Part shown: positions 25,718-34,770 of the stretch, piece after piece
Numbering within the stretch: position 1 is the first letter of the stretch
How the letters are laid out: the number at the start of each line of letters is the position of its first letter
Source: Tepidamorphaceae bacterium
GTDB taxonomy: Bacteria > Pseudomonadota > Alphaproteobacteria > Rhizobiales > Tepidamorphaceae
Direction: 5' to 3'
Assembly (NCBI GenBank): GCA_028279445.1
Contig: JANQNT010000023.1
Span: 310,001 to 374,000, forward strand
DNA: 64,000 bases
Program-made: the position numbers and the translations under genes
The notes under the pieces: generated by a model
Databases searched by the model: none
Seen by the model: the letters and a program-made list of their open reading frames with translations, nothing else
What the model was told of the DNA's origin: nothing

Positions 25718-26239
25718 CTACCCGACGATCATCTGCTTGAGCTGCAGCGCCTCGTGCTCAAGTTCCTTGAGCCGGAAGTTGACCACGTCGCCGATTGTCA
25801 CAATACCGACCAACTGGCCATCCGCGACAACCGGCATGTGCCGGAACCGCCCCTCCGTCATGCGCTGCAGAATGGTGACCAGCGGATCGCCCGGGGCGCA
25901 GGTGACCACTTCGCGCGTCATGTTCTCGGATACGGTCTGCGGCAGGGTCTGCCCCGGCGTTTCCGCCAGTTTGCGCACAATGTCGCGCTCCGAGAGGATG
26001 CCCTGCATCGCGCCGGTCTCGTCGGCGACCACAAGCGCGCCGATGCGCTTGTCGCGCAGGATCACGACCGCCTCGGCGATGGTGTCCTCCGGACGGACGG
26101 TGAAGACACCCCCGCCCTTCATGTCCATCAGTTTCTGGACCGTGGCGGTGTCCTTGGCGAGATTTGTGTCCGCCGACTGGCTGACGGTGGTCTCGCGGAT
26201 GAAGTCCCCTCGTTTGGGCGCTTGATATGAACTTGGCAT
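25718..26239 (-). CDS. CBS-pair protein
   Basis: This is a 173-residue cytoplasmic protein that is almost entirely two CBS motifs (about 35-90 and 100-155). The pair is seen as FTVRPEDTIAEAVVIL with IGALVVADETG, and VVTCAPGDPLVTILQRM with FRHMPVVADGQLVGIV. Such pairs bind AMP, ATP or SAM and report energy state. The N-terminal 30 residues are serine-rich and without a domain. It is transcribed toward fdsB's start, 230 bp away, and it has no visible partner. Its function is unknown. Confidence 0.85.
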   Translation of the reverse strand: MPSSYQAPKRGDFIRETTVSQSADTNLAKDTATVQKLMDMKGGGVFTVRPEDTIAEAVVILRDKRIGALVVADETGAMQGILSERDIVRKLAETPGQTLPQTVSENMTREVVTCAPGDPLVTILQRMTEGRFRHMPVVADGQLVGIVTIGDVVNFRLKELEHEALQLKQMIVG

Positions 26240-26257
26240 GGTCCAGTTCTTCCGGCT

Positions 26258-26509
26258 GTGCGAACAATTTGTAATGTGTCAAAACAGCCTAAACGAAGAA
26301 CCGCCCGCGAGGAAACTCCCCTGTTTCCAGCCGACCTGTATCTCACCCCCCTCCCCGCCACGATCCTGTTCGTCGCAGGGGTCCTTGCCGGATACCGCTA
26401 TCGGCGCGTCTGGAAGACGCACGGGCCGACCTGGCAGCTATGGCTGTTCGGGAGCATCGCCGCTGTATGCCTGCTGGCGCTGGGCTTTCTGCCGCTGAGA
26501 ATCAGCTAG
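26258..26509 (+). CDS. small membrane protein, unknown function
   Basis: This 83-codon frame encodes two hydrophobic segments (TPLPATILFVAGVLAGYRY and WLFGSIAAVCLLALGFLPL) separated by a basic loop. No domain is recognised. The start is uncertain: GTG 26258, GTG 26276 or an internal non-ATG start. It is divergent from the CBS gene, with only 18 bp between the listed starts, so a later start is more likely. A GC-rich hairpin (26516-26535) follows 7 bp after the stop, which supports real expression. Confidence 0.5.
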   Translation: MRTICNVSKQPKRRTAREETPLFPADLYLTPLPATILFVAGVLAGYRYRRVWKTHGPTWQLWLFGSIAAVCLLALGFLPLRIS

Positions 26510-26515
26510 CGCAAC

Positions 26516-26535
26516 CTGCGCCGGAACCGGCGCAG
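26516..26535 (+). terminator. 9-bp GC hairpin after the small membrane-protein gene
   Basis: CTGCGCCGG and CCGGCGCAG form a perfect 9-bp stem with an AA loop, 7 bp after the stop codon. ATTAGTTTCTCT follows, which is only mildly T-rich, so termination may be partial. Confidence 0.55.
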
Positions 26536-26572
26536 ATTAGTTTCTCTAACCTATTATAATCGATCATCTTTT

Positions 26573-26603
26573 CTGTGTTTGGGCTGAGTCAGCCCAAACA
26601 CAG
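26573..26603. repeat. 31-bp perfect inverted repeat between convergent genes
   Basis: Two 15-bp arms (CTGTGTTTGGGCTGA and its complement) flank a single central G. Outer arms GATCATC (26562-26568) and GATGATC (26604-26610) extend it past a four-T bulge. It lies between the convergent small membrane-protein gene and nqrM, so it may work as a two-way terminator, though no T-run follows on either strand. Confidence 0.6.
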
Positions 26604-26615
26604 GATGATCCAGGC

Positions 26616-26825
26616 TCAGCTCTGGCGCGGGCAATCGGCGAGACGGTCGCGCAAGGGGCTGTCGGGATCGATTTCCTTGTTGCAGACGACGCACCGGTCC
26701 GTGCCTTCGATGGCGTTCAGCCCGCCGCAACTGCCCTTGATTCGCTTGCCCATGAAAATCACGCCGACCGACATGCCCAGCATGATCAGGCTCAGGAACA
26801 CGAAGGCGAGTATGAATGTCGACAC
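26616..26825 (-). CDS. nqrM: Na+-NQR maturation protein NqrM (DUF539)
   Basis: This is a 69-residue membrane protein needed to assemble the iron site of Na+-NQR. Residues 1-27 are one hydrophobic helix. The soluble tail has the four conserved cysteines in KGSCGGLNAIEGTDRCVVC and LADCPRQS. GTG 26825 is chosen because AGAGG lies 8 bases before it and the helix begins there; a much longer open frame continues upstream but overlaps apbE. It is transcribed with apbE, 37 bp downstream of it, and divergently from nqrABCDEF. This grouping with both NQR maturation factors is typical. Confidence 0.85.
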   Translation of the reverse strand: MSTFILAFVFLSLIMLGMSVGVIFMGKRIKGSCGGLNAIEGTDRCVVCNKEIDPDSPLRDRLADCPRQS

Positions 26826-26862
26826 GACGATTGCCTCTTTGCGACCGGGCGGTTTTCGCCGG

Positions 26863-27945
26863 TCATTTCTCCGAGTCGCCGGGTGTCGCCCTTGATTCGC
26901 CCCTCTGCAGCGCCCGGAAGCGCGTGCTGGCGGTGACGACGAACCGTGTCTCGTCGGAGGATATATCGCGCGCGATGAACAAAGTGGCAAGGTTGAGCCG
27001 CTCGGCAAGCTCCAGCCCCTTTTCCTGACCGAGTACCAGCAGCGCGGTGGCCCAGGCATCGGCCAGCATGGCCGTTTCGGCCACAACCGTGACCGACGCG
27101 GTGGTGTGGGTGACCGGGCGACCGGTCTGCGGATCGATGATGTGCGAGTAGCGTACCCCGCCCTGCTCGAAGTAATTGCGGTAGTCGCCGGATGTCGCCA
27201 TGCCAAGGCCGGTGAGATCGATGATCTGCTCCACCCGCCGGCTGCCTTCGTGCGGGCGCTCGATGCCGATGCGCCAGCGGTTGCCGTCGGGGTTGGTGCC
27301 GGAGGTGATCAGATCGCCGCCGATCTCGACCATGAAGTCGTTGAGCCCGAGCCGGTTGAGCGTCGCGGCGACCTCGTCGACGCCGTAACCTTTGGCGATG
27401 GCCGCGAGATAGACGGTTGCTTCGGGCTCACGCTTGGTCAGCGAGAACGGGTCGGTGGCCAGCGACAGCAGCCGGCTTTGGCCGACAAGGGTCTGGGCTT
27501 GTGCAATCGCTTCATCGGAGGGAACCGGACTGTCGGGCCGCCGCGCGCCGAAACCCCAGAGCTCGATCAGCGGCGCAACCGTCACATCGAACCGCCCAAG
27601 GCTGTCGGCGTGCACCTCGCCCGCCGTGCGCATCACCGCCGCCAGCTCGGCGGAAATCTCGAACGGCCCGGTGCCGGCATAGGCATTGAAGCGCGACACT
27701 TCTGAACGCTCGTCCCAGTTCGACATCCTGGCGTTGACCTCGGCAAGCGTCGCTTCGACGGCGGCGCGCACCTCCCCTGCGTCCAGACGCCCCTGGCGGT
27801 CAAAGGCGACGATGTTGTAGGTGGTGCCCATCGTCTCGCCGCTGATCCGCAGCGCATCGCTTTGCGAACCGCATGCGACGAGGAGCAGCACCAGGCCAAC
27901 AACGAGAAAGCGCATCATCCCTGCCCGCCGGTTCAATCGGCCCAT
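26863..27945 (-). CDS. apbE: FAD:protein FMN transferase, lipoprotein
   Basis: This is a 360-residue periplasmic enzyme that attaches FMN covalently to threonines of NqrB and NqrC. A lipoprotein signal ends in LLLVAC, so it is anchored to a membrane. The family blocks SGETMGTTYNIV, AIAKGYGVDEVA and YSHIIDPQTGRPV are present. ATG 27945 gives a basic N-terminus; ATG 27918 or 27915 (MMRFLVVGLV) are possible alternatives, and none has a strong ribosome site. It is divergent from nqrA, with a 198-bp gap holding a perfect palindrome. Confidence 0.9.
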   Translation of the reverse strand: MGRLNRRAGMMRFLVVGLVLLLVACGSQSDALRISGETMGTTYNIVAFDRQGRLDAGEVRAAVEATLAEVNARMSNWDERSEVSRFNAYAGTGPFEISAELAAVMRTAGEVHADSLGRFDVTVAPLIELWGFGARRPDSPVPSDEAIAQAQTLVGQSRLLSLATDPFSLTKREPEATVYLAAIAKGYGVDEVAATLNRLGLNDFMVEIGGDLITSGTNPDGNRWRIGIERPHEGSRRVEQIIDLTGLGMATSGDYRNYFEQGGVRYSHIIDPQTGRPVTHTTASVTVVAETAMLADAWATALLVLGQEKGLELAERLNLATLFIARDISSDETRFVVTASTRFRALQRGESRATPGDSEK

Positions 27946-28062
27946 GTGCGAAGGTAGATCAACAGCCCGTCATTCATGGTACAAATCGTCGGTTCACGGG
28001 AAAAAATGACAAAATGCGTCGGCCATATGGGTTGTAAGTCGCATTGGAATTAGTAGAAGACG

Positions 28063-28086
28063 AATCTAGGGTCGTGACCCTAGATT
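28063..28086. promoter_or_regulatory. 24-bp palindrome between apbE and nqrA
   Basis: AATCTAGGGTC-GT-GACCCTAGATT has perfect 11-bp arms and a 2-base spacer. It lies 57 bp before the nqrA start and 117 bp from the apbE start, in a divergent promoter region. It may be an operator for the NQR module, or a dispersed palindrome; similar TAGGGTCATGACCC-type sequences are recalled from other rhizobial genomes. Confidence 0.5.
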
Positions 28087-28143
28087 GGCCGATGCGAATC
28101 CGCGCTGAAGGCGATCCAAAAAAGACAAAGCGACGAGAACCGC

Positions 28144-29487
28144 GTGCAACGCTTTCAACTCCGCAAGGGGCTGGACCTGCCCGTCGAAGGTGCGCCAGCC
28201 CAGGAAATCCATCCCGGCCCCGACGTCAAGACCGTGGCGCTGCTGGGAGCCGATTATCTCGGCCTGAAGCCGCGCCTGTCCGTTGAGGAAGGCGATATCG
28301 TCGCCGCCGGAGCGCCGGTGTTCGTCCACAAGGACACGCCCGAAGTGCAGGTGGTCTCGCCGGTGTGCGGCCGGGTCAAGGCGATCAACCGCGGTCAACG
28401 CCGGGTCCTGATCAGCGTCGAGATCGAGGTCGACGACGGCGCCGCCCAGCCTTTCGATTTCACCGAAGTGGGCGATATCAACACCGTCGAGGGACTGGTC
28501 GAACGCCTGTGCGCGGCCGGTCTGTGGACATCGTTTCGCACCCGGCCCTACTCCAAGGTTCCCGACACCGAAACACGGCCGGCGGCGATCTACGTCACCG
28601 CCATGGATACCGAACCGCTGGCGCCCGATCCCGGCATCGTGATCGCGCAAGCCCCGGAGGCATTCCGGCGGGGCCTGCAGGCGGTCGCGCAGCTCGGCGG
28701 CGGCCGGACCTATCTTTGTCACGAGGCCGACGCGCAGATTCCAGGCGCCGACGTCAGCGGTGTCGAGGTCGCCGGCTTTGCCGGTCCCCACCCGGCCGGC
28801 CTGCCGGGCACCCACATGCACTTCCTCGATCCGCCGAGCGCGGCAAAGACGGTTTGGACGATCTGGTATCAGGATGTCATCGCGATCGGGCGGCTGCTCG
28901 CCGACGGCGTCATCGACGCCTCCCGGATCATTGCGCTGTCGGGGCCGCTGTGCCGGCAACCGCGCCTGGTGCGCACGATCACGGGCGCGTCGATGGACGA
29001 CCTGACCCGCGACCAGATCGACAGTTCCGTACCGGTGCGGCTGATTTCCGGCTCGATCCTGAGCGGGCGCGCCGGCGAGGGACCAAGCGCCTATCTCGGC
29101 CGCTACGCGCGCCAGATCACGGCCATCGAGGAAGACCACAAGCAGATCGTGCTGGGCTGGATCCGTCCGATGCCCGGCAAGTTCGCGTGCCAGCCGGTGC
29201 TGGGCTCGGCCCTGTCGAAGAAGCTCTACACCCTGACCTCCAACCTCAACGGCGGACGGCGGGCGATGGTGCCGCTTGGCACGTTTGAGGAGCTTATGCC
29301 GCAGGATTTTCTCCCCACCCAACTCTTGCGGGCCCTTCTCGTCATGGATACGGACTCCGCCCAGGCACTGGGCGCTCTGGAACTCGATGAAGAGGATCTT
29401 GGTCTGGTGGGCTTCGCCTGTCCGGCCAAGTACGAATACGGCATTGCCCTGCGCGATTGCCTGACGAAGATCGAGAAAGAGGGTTAG
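28144..29487 (+). CDS. nqrA: Na+-translocating NADH:quinone reductase subunit A
   Basis: This is a 447-residue peripheral subunit of Na+-NQR, normal in length. It begins QRFQLRKGLDLPVEG, the usual start of NqrA, with the SLBB-like and C-terminal domains after it, including VSPVCGRVKAINRGQRR and TRPYSKVPD. NqrA contacts ubiquinone at the cytoplasmic side. The GTG at 28144 is the start. NqrB follows 4 bp after the stop. This operon (A to F in order) sits beside its flavin transferase and NqrM, so the module is complete. Confidence 0.93.
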   Translation: MQRFQLRKGLDLPVEGAPAQEIHPGPDVKTVALLGADYLGLKPRLSVEEGDIVAAGAPVFVHKDTPEVQVVSPVCGRVKAINRGQRRVLISVEIEVDDGAAQPFDFTEVGDINTVEGLVERLCAAGLWTSFRTRPYSKVPDTETRPAAIYVTAMDTEPLAPDPGIVIAQAPEAFRRGLQAVAQLGGGRTYLCHEADAQIPGADVSGVEVAGFAGPHPAGLPGTHMHFLDPPSAAKTVWTIWYQDVIAIGRLLADGVIDASRIIALSGPLCRQPRLVRTITGASMDDLTRDQIDSSVPVRLISGSILSGRAGEGPSAYLGRYARQITAIEEDHKQIVLGWIRPMPGKFACQPVLGSALSKKLYTLTSNLNGGRRAMVPLGTFEELMPQDFLPTQLLRALLVMDTDSAQALGALELDEEDLGLVGFACPAKYEYGIALRDCLTKIEKEG

Positions 29488-29491
29488 TCCC

Positions 29492-30700
29492 TTGGGCCTG
29501 CGCAGCTACTTCGACCGTATCGAACCGAACTTCCTGAAGGGCGGGCGCTGGGAACGCTACTTCCCGCTCTACGAGATGGTGGAGAGCTTCCTCTACACCC
29601 CCAAGACGGTGACCACCGTCGCGCCCCACGCGCGCTCCTACATCGACATGAAGCGGGTGATGACCTACGTGGTCATCGCCACGATCCCCTGCATCCTGTT
29701 CGGCTGGTACAACACCGGACTTCAGGTCAACACCGCGCTGGCCAGCCTCGGTACGCCGGGATGGCGCGCCTCGATCATGCAGTTCCTCGGGATCGGCCTT
29801 GATCCCGACAGCGTCTTCGCCAACATGGCGCATGGGGCGCTGTATTTCTTCCCGATCTACATCACCACGCTGGTGGCCGGCGGCCTGTGGGAAGTGCTGT
29901 TCGCCACCGTGCGCCGGCACGAGGTGAACGAGGGATTCCTCGTCACCTCGATGCTCTACACGCTGATCCTGCCGCCCGACATTCCGCTGTGGCAGGTGGC
30001 GGTCGGCATCTCCTTCGGCGTGGTGATCGGCAAGGAGATTTTCGGCGGCACCGGCAAGAACTTCCTCAATCCGGCACTGACCGGACGCGCCTTCCTGTAT
30101 TTCGCCTATCCCGCCCAGATGTCCGGCGACACCGTCTGGACGCCGGTCGACGGGTTTTCCGGCGCCACCACGCTGTCGGTCGGCGCCTCGTCGGGCTATC
30201 AGGAACTGGCCGCCCAGGGCATCACCTGGATGGATGCGTTCATCGGCACCATCCAGGGCTCGCTGGGCGAAACCTCAACGCTTGCCTGCCTCATCGGTCT
30301 GGCGTTCCTGCTCGCCACCAGGATCGCGAACTGGCGCCTGGTGGTCGGCTGCCTCGGCGGCATGATCGGGTTTTCGCTGCTGCTGAACCTCATCGGCTCC
30401 GACGACAACCCGATGTTCGCGATGCCGTGGTACTGGCATCTCGTCGTGGGTGGCTACGCCTTCGGTCTGGCATTCATGGTGACCGAGCCGGTGTCGGCAT
30501 CGCACACCAATCTGGGGCGCTTCATCTACGGGGCACTGATCGGCTTCATGGTTGTGATGATCCGCGTCATAAACCCGGCATTTCCGGAAGGAATGATGCT
30601 GGCGATCCTGTTCGGAAACGTTTTTGCGCCGTTGATTGACTACTTCGTGGTTCAGGCCAATATCAAGCGAAGAGCGAGGCGCCATGCCCCAACAGCCTGA
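29492..30700 (+). CDS. nqrB: Na+-NQR subunit B
   Basis: This is a 402-residue membrane subunit with about ten helices. The FMN attachment motif DGFSGATTLS is at about residues 222-231, where the threonine of SGAT receives FMN from ApbE. NqrB also binds riboflavin and provides part of the sodium path. The start is TTG 29492, with AGAGGG about 8 bases before it. The 3' end overlaps nqrC by 17 bp. Confidence 0.93.
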   Translation: MGLRSYFDRIEPNFLKGGRWERYFPLYEMVESFLYTPKTVTTVAPHARSYIDMKRVMTYVVIATIPCILFGWYNTGLQVNTALASLGTPGWRASIMQFLGIGLDPDSVFANMAHGALYFFPIYITTLVAGGLWEVLFATVRRHEVNEGFLVTSMLYTLILPPDIPLWQVAVGISFGVVIGKEIFGGTGKNFLNPALTGRAFLYFAYPAQMSGDTVWTPVDGFSGATTLSVGASSGYQELAAQGITWMDAFIGTIQGSLGETSTLACLIGLAFLLATRIANWRLVVGCLGGMIGFSLLLNLIGSDDNPMFAMPWYWHLVVGGYAFGLAFMVTEPVSASHTNLGRFIYGALIGFMVVMIRVINPAFPEGMMLAILFGNVFAPLIDYFVVQANIKRRARRHAPTA

Positions 30701-31496
30701 GCAGCGCAGAGGATTGATCCGCCGCTTCCTCGAGATGTCGCCGGACTCGGTGCCAAAGACGATTTTCGTCGCGGTGGCGGTCTGCCTGTGCGCCTCGATG
30801 GTGGTGTCGGCGACGGCGGTGGCCCTGAGGCCGCTGCAGGCGACGAACGCGCTGCGCGACAAGCAGGTCAACATTCTCCAGGTCGCCGGCATCTATCAGC
30901 CCGGCATCGACGTGTCGGAAGCCTTCCAGGCGTTCGAGGCGCATGTGCTCGAACTGGCCACCGGCGAGTTCGCCGACGACCGCTTCGACGCCGCCACGTT
31001 CGACGATCTCGCCGCCGCAGACGACCCGGAGCTGTCGGTCGCGCTGACCGACGATCCGGCCTCCATCGGGCGGCAATCGCGCTACATGACCGTCTACCTC
31101 CTGCGCGACGAGAACGGCGCGCTCGACAAGGTCATCCTGCCGCTACACGGCTACGGGCTGTGGTCGACGCTGTACGGCTTCATCGCGCTGGAAGAAAACG
31201 GCAACGATATCTACGGGCTGCAGTTCTACGAGCATGCCGAGACGCCGGGACTGGGCGGGGAGGTCGACAACCCGCGCTGGCGCGCGCTGTGGCAGGGCAA
31301 GAACCTGTTCGACGCGGACGGCGAACTGCAGATCACCGTTGCCAAGACGCCGCCGCCGGCCGGCGAAGAGTTCTTCATCGACGGCCTTGCGGGCGCGACG
31401 CTGACCGCGCGCGGCGTCGACAACCTGGTTCGTTTCTGGATGGGTGAGACCGGCTATCAGCCCTTCCTCGCCAACCTCAAGGAGGGGAACATCTGA
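30684..31496 (+). CDS. nqrC: Na+-NQR subunit C
   Basis: This is a 270-residue subunit with one N-terminal helix (about residues 24-45) and a periplasmic FMN-binding domain. The covalent FMN motif is [14 protein letters not shown] near residues 235-248, with the threonine after AGA as acceptor. The block [15 protein letters not shown] is family-typical. ATG 30684 is chosen; it overlaps nqrB. Its stop overlaps the nqrD ATG as TGATG. It receives electrons from NqrD/E and passes them to the FMN of NqrB. Confidence 0.93.
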   Translation: MPQQPEQRRGLIRRFLEMSPDSVPKTIFVAVAVCLCASMVVSATAVALRPLQATNALRDKQVNILQVAGIYQPGIDVSEAFQAFEAHVLELATGEFADDRFDAATFDDLAAADDPELSVALTDDPASIGRQSRYMTVYLLRDENGALDKVILPLHGYGLWSTLYGFIALEENGNDIYGLQFYEHAETPGLGGEVDNPRWRALWQGKNLFDADGELQITVAKTPPPAGEEFFIDGLAGATLTARGVDNLVRFWMGETGYQPFLANLKEGNI

Positions 31497-32149
31497 TGGC
31501 GCAGACACGCAGGAAACTGTTGATCGACCCGATGGTCGACAACAACCCGATCACCTTGCAGGTGCTCGGGATCTGCTCGGCGCTGGCGGTGACGTCTTCG
31601 CTCAAGGTGTCCTTCGTCATGGCCATCGCCGTGGTCGTCGTCACCGGTTTCTCGTCGATGTTCATCTCGATGCTGCGCAACCAGATTCCGGGATCGATCC
31701 GCATCATCGTCCAGATGGTGATCATCGCCTCGATGGTGATCATGGTCGACCAGGTGCTCAAGGCCTACGCCTTCGAAATCTCCAAGACGCTGTCGGTGTT
31801 CGTCGGGCTGATCATCACCAACTGCATCGTCATGGGCCGCGCCGAGGCCTTCGCCATGAAGAACCCGCCGGTCGCCTCCTTCATCGACGGCGTGGGCAAC
31901 GGGCTGGGCTACGGGCTGATCCTGATGCTGGTCGCCTTCGTGCGCGAACTGTTCGGCTCCGGCAGCCTGTTCGGGGTGACGGTGCTCGAGACCGTCAACA
32001 ACGGCGGCTGGTACGTGCCCAACGGCATGCTGCTGCTGCCGCCCTCGGCGTTCTTCATCATCGGGCTGATCATCTGGTTCTTCCGCTCCTGGAAGCCCGA
32101 TCAGGTCGAAGAGCGCGAGTACAAGATCCAGACCATCGGAGCGCACTGA
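31496..32149 (+). CDS. nqrD: Na+-NQR subunit D
   Basis: This is a 217-residue membrane protein, six helices, of the NqrDE/RnfAE family. It has a conserved cysteine in [15 protein letters not shown], which ligates the iron center shared with NqrE. It is coupled to nqrC and nqrE by one-base stop/start overlaps (TGATG both times). Together with NqrE it forms the intramembrane iron cluster pathway of the pump. Confidence 0.93.
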   Translation: MAQTRRKLLIDPMVDNNPITLQVLGICSALAVTSSLKVSFVMAIAVVVVTGFSSMFISMLRNQIPGSIRIIVQMVIIASMVIMVDQVLKAYAFEISKTLSVFVGLIITNCIVMGRAEAFAMKNPPVASFIDGVGNGLGYGLILMLVAFVRELFGSGSLFGVTVLETVNNGGWYVPNGMLLLPPSAFFIIGLIIWFFRSWKPDQVEEREYKIQTIGAH

Positions 32150-32757
32150 TGGAGGCTCTCCTCTCCCTCGCCGTCAAGGCGATCTTCGTCGAGAACCTGG
32201 CGCTCGCCTTCTTCCTGGGCATGTGCACCTTCCTGGCCGTGTCGAAGAAGATTTCAACGGCCATCGGCCTGGGCATCTCGGTGATGATCGTCCAGACCAT
32301 CACAGTGCCGGCCAACAACATCATCCTGAACTACCTGCTGAAGCCGGGCGCCCTGTCCTGGGCCGGCTTCACCGACGTGGACCTGACCTTCCTGGGCCTG
32401 ATCTCCTATATCGGCGTCATCGCGGCGCTGGTGCAGATCCTCGAAATGACCCTGGATAAGTACTTTCCGCCGCTCTACAACGCGCTGGGCGTGTTTCTGC
32501 CGCTGATCACGGTGAACTGCGCCATTCTCGGCGGCTCGCTGTTCATGGTCGAGCGCGACTACAACTTCGTGGAATCGGTGACCTATGGCGCGTCGTCCGG
32601 CTTCGGCTGGGCGCTGGCCATCGCGGCCATGGCCGGGGTCCGCGAGAAGCTCAAGTATTCCGATATTCCCGACGGCCTTCAGGGCCTCGGCATCACCTTC
32701 ATCTCCGCCGGGCTGATGGCCCTGGCGTTCATGTCGTTCAGCGGCGTCAACCTCTGA
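32149..32757 (+). CDS. nqrE: Na+-NQR subunit E
   Basis: This is a 202-residue membrane protein, the pseudo-twofold partner of NqrD, with six helices. Cysteines in [13 protein letters not shown] and TVNCAILGG fit the iron ligands. The family block [14 protein letters not shown] is present. ATG 32149 overlaps the nqrD stop. nqrF follows after 15 bp. Confidence 0.93.
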   Translation: MEALLSLAVKAIFVENLALAFFLGMCTFLAVSKKISTAIGLGISVMIVQTITVPANNIILNYLLKPGALSWAGFTDVDLTFLGLISYIGVIAALVQILEMTLDKYFPPLYNALGVFLPLITVNCAILGGSLFMVERDYNFVESVTYGASSGFGWALAIAAMAGVREKLKYSDIPDGLQGLGITFISAGLMALAFMSFSGVNL

Positions 32758-32772
32758 GGAAACACACTCCCG

Positions 32773-33993
32773 ATGGCGACCTTTGGACTGGGCATCTTCC
32801 TGTTTACGGTGATCGTCCTCATTCTGGTGACGATCATCCTGATCGCGCGCTCGCGGCTCGTCGCGACCGGCAACGTCGACATCACGATCAACGGCGAGAA
32901 GACCATATCGGTACCCGCCGGCGGCAAGCTGCTGCAGACGCTGGCCGAGGCGAAGCTGTTCGTGCCGTCGGCCTGCGGCGGCGGCGGAACCTGCGCCCAG
33001 TGCCGGGTGAAGATCCACTCCGGCGGCGGTTCCATCCTGCCCACCGAGGAAAGCCATATCACCAAACGCGAGGCCGCCTGCGGCGACCGCCTGTCGTGCC
33101 AGGTTTCGGTCAAGCAGGACATGCAGGTGGAGGTGCCCGAGGAGGTCTTCGGCGTCAAGAAGTGGGAATGCGAGGTCGTCTCCAACGACAACGTGGCGAC
33201 CTTCATCAAGGCGCTCGTCCTCAAGCTGCCCGAAGGCGAGAACGTGAACTTCCGGGCCGGTGGCTACATCCAGATCGAGGCCCCGCCGCACAAGCTCAGC
33301 TACGACGAATTCGACGTCGAGGAGGAGTATCGCGACGACTGGGACAAGTTCAATCTGTGGAAGTACGAGTCCGCTATCGACGAACCCGTCGAGCGGGCCT
33401 ACTCGATGGCCAACTATCCCGAGGAGAAGGGCATCATCATGCTCAACGTCCGCGTGGCCTCGCCACCGCCAGGCAGCGACGGCATCCCGCCGGGCAAGAT
33501 GTCATCCTACATCTTCAACCTGAAACCCGGCGACAAGGTCACCATCTCCGGCCCGTTCGGCGAGTTCTTCGCCCGCGACACGGACAAGGAAATGATCTTC
33601 GTGGGCGGTGGCGCCGGCATGGCGCCGATGCGCAGCCACATCTTCGATCAGCTCAAGCGCATCAAGACCGACCGCAAGATCACCTTCTGGTACGGCGCGC
33701 GCTCAAAGCGCGAGATGTTCTTTGTCGAGGACTTCGACGGACTCGACGAAGACAATTCCAATTTCGATTGGCACGTGGCGCTGTCGGACGCGCTGCCGGA
33801 GGACGACTGGGACGGCTATACCGGCTTCATCCACAATGTCCTGTATGATGAGTACCTCAAGGACCACCCGGCACCGGAGGACTGTGAGTACTACCTGTGC
33901 GGCCCGCCGATCATGAACTCGTCGGTCATCAACATGCTGCTCGATCTGGGCGTCGACCGCGAAGACATCATGCTCGACGACTTCGGCGGATAG
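32773..33993 (+). CDS. nqrF: Na+-NQR subunit F, NADH-oxidising
   Basis: This is a 406-residue subunit that accepts hydride from NADH. One N-terminal helix (about 5-27) anchors it. The [2Fe-2S] ligands are in [15 protein letters not shown] and ACGDRLSC. The flavin site shows RAYSMANYP, the NADH site shows [13 protein letters not shown], and the C-terminus has [13 protein letters not shown]. It is the entry point of the pump, taking NADH that formate dehydrogenase or central metabolism supplies. It is convergent with the mnh operon 54 bp away. Confidence 0.95.
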   Translation: MATFGLGIFLFTVIVLILVTIILIARSRLVATGNVDITINGEKTISVPAGGKLLQTLAEAKLFVPSACGGGGTCAQCRVKIHSGGGSILPTEESHITKREAACGDRLSCQVSVKQDMQVEVPEEVFGVKKWECEVVSNDNVATFIKALVLKLPEGENVNFRAGGYIQIEAPPHKLSYDEFDVEEEYRDDWDKFNLWKYESAIDEPVERAYSMANYPEEKGIIMLNVRVASPPPGSDGIPPGKMSSYIFNLKPGDKVTISGPFGEFFARDTDKEMIFVGGGAGMAPMRSHIFDQLKRIKTDRKITFWYGARSKREMFFVEDFDGLDEDNSNFDWHVALSDALPEDDWDGYTGFIHNVLYDEYLKDHPAPEDCEYYLCGPPIMNSSVINMLLDLGVDREDIMLDDFGG

Positions 33994-34047
33994 CGTCGCG
34001 GTCCCTGCGCACCCTCGAGAACACCGCCTAGGGCATGTCTTGTTGCT

Positions 34048-34425
34048 CTAGCCGATCCCGTCGCGGGCCTGCGGCGCGCCCTTGAGTTCCTTGGTCTCCG
34101 GGTCGTACTTGTCGGCGAGCTCGTCCATGCAGCTTTGCGACCACAGCGGCACGCCGGCGAGATAGCCGGCGCGGCCGAGCAGGTGCGCGGCGATCGGCGC
34201 GGTGAAGAACAGGAAGATCAGCCCGGCGATGGCGCGGGCCGCCACTTCCAGCTCCTGCGCCTCCAGCGCCAGCGCCAGCAGCACCAGACCCGCCCCCAGC
34301 GTGCCGGCCTTGGTGGCCGCGTGCATGCGCACGTAGAGATCGGGCAATCGCGCCAGACCGATACCGGCGATCAGCGAGAACGCCCCGCCGATCAGGATGA
34401 TGACGCCGCCGATGAACTCGATCAT
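34048..34425 (-). CDS. mnhG: Mrp-type cation/proton antiporter subunit G
   Basis: This is a 125-residue membrane protein of three helices, typical for MnhG/MrpG. It starts MIEFIGGVIILIGGAFSLIA and has the family block RLPDLYVRMHAATKAGTLG. The hydrophilic C-terminal tail of about 30 residues is longer than usual. Its start overlaps the mnhF stop by 4 bp. It is the last gene of the mnhABCDEFG operon. Confidence 0.9.
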   Translation of the reverse strand: MIEFIGGVIILIGGAFSLIAGIGLARLPDLYVRMHAATKAGTLGAGLVLLALALEAQELEVAARAIAGLIFLFFTAPIAAHLLGRAGYLAGVPLWSQSCMDELADKYDPETKELKGAPQARDGIG

Positions 34426-34766
34426 GCGTCATCCCCCCGGCCTTGCGGATTGGACTGATGCACCGGCGCCCCATCCGGTTCGCCGCGCGCGCCGCGGTCG
34501 ATGTAGCGGGCGAAGGCCACCGTCGCCAGGAAGCCGACCAGCGCCAGCGCGATGGCGACGTCGAGATAGGCGTAGTCTCCGGTCTTGACCGCGATGACGC
34601 CGATGAAGCCGATGCCGAGCAGCGCCAGCATGTCGAGCGCCACCACGCGGTCGGCGAAGCTGGGGCCGCGCAGCAGGCGATAGACCGTCAGGGCGAACGA
34701 GACCAGCATCGCGCCGAGTGCGATGTTGGCCGACCAGATCAGGAACATGCGTCCGAATTCGTCCAT
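34422..34766 (-). CDS. mnhF: Mrp-type antiporter subunit F
   Basis: This is a 114-residue membrane protein with three helices. The family block RGPSFADRVVALDML is present, followed by a helix with the conserved D in VKTGDYAYLDVAIALALVGF. ATG 34766 is chosen; a TTG at 34778 in the same frame would overlap mnhE, and neither has a clear ribosome site. The C-terminal tail (GARGEPDGAPVHQSNPQG) is unusually polar. Confidence 0.88.
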   Translation of the reverse strand: MDEFGRMFLIWSANIALGAMLVSFALTVYRLLRGPSFADRVVALDMLALLGIGFIGVIAVKTGDYAYLDVAIALALVGFLATVAFARYIDRGARGEPDGAPVHQSNPQGRGDDA

Positions 34767-34770
34767 GCGC

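Noticed and set aside
26616-27206. A 196-codon minus-strand frame ending in the NqrM sequence.
   Set aside because: Only the last 69 codons have protein character; the rest is antiphase to apbE. GTG 26825 has its own ribosome site.
31444-32757. A 437-codon plus-strand frame covering nqrD and nqrE.
   Set aside because: Its first half is a shadow of nqrD in another frame. nqrE begins at 32149 with a stop/start overlap.
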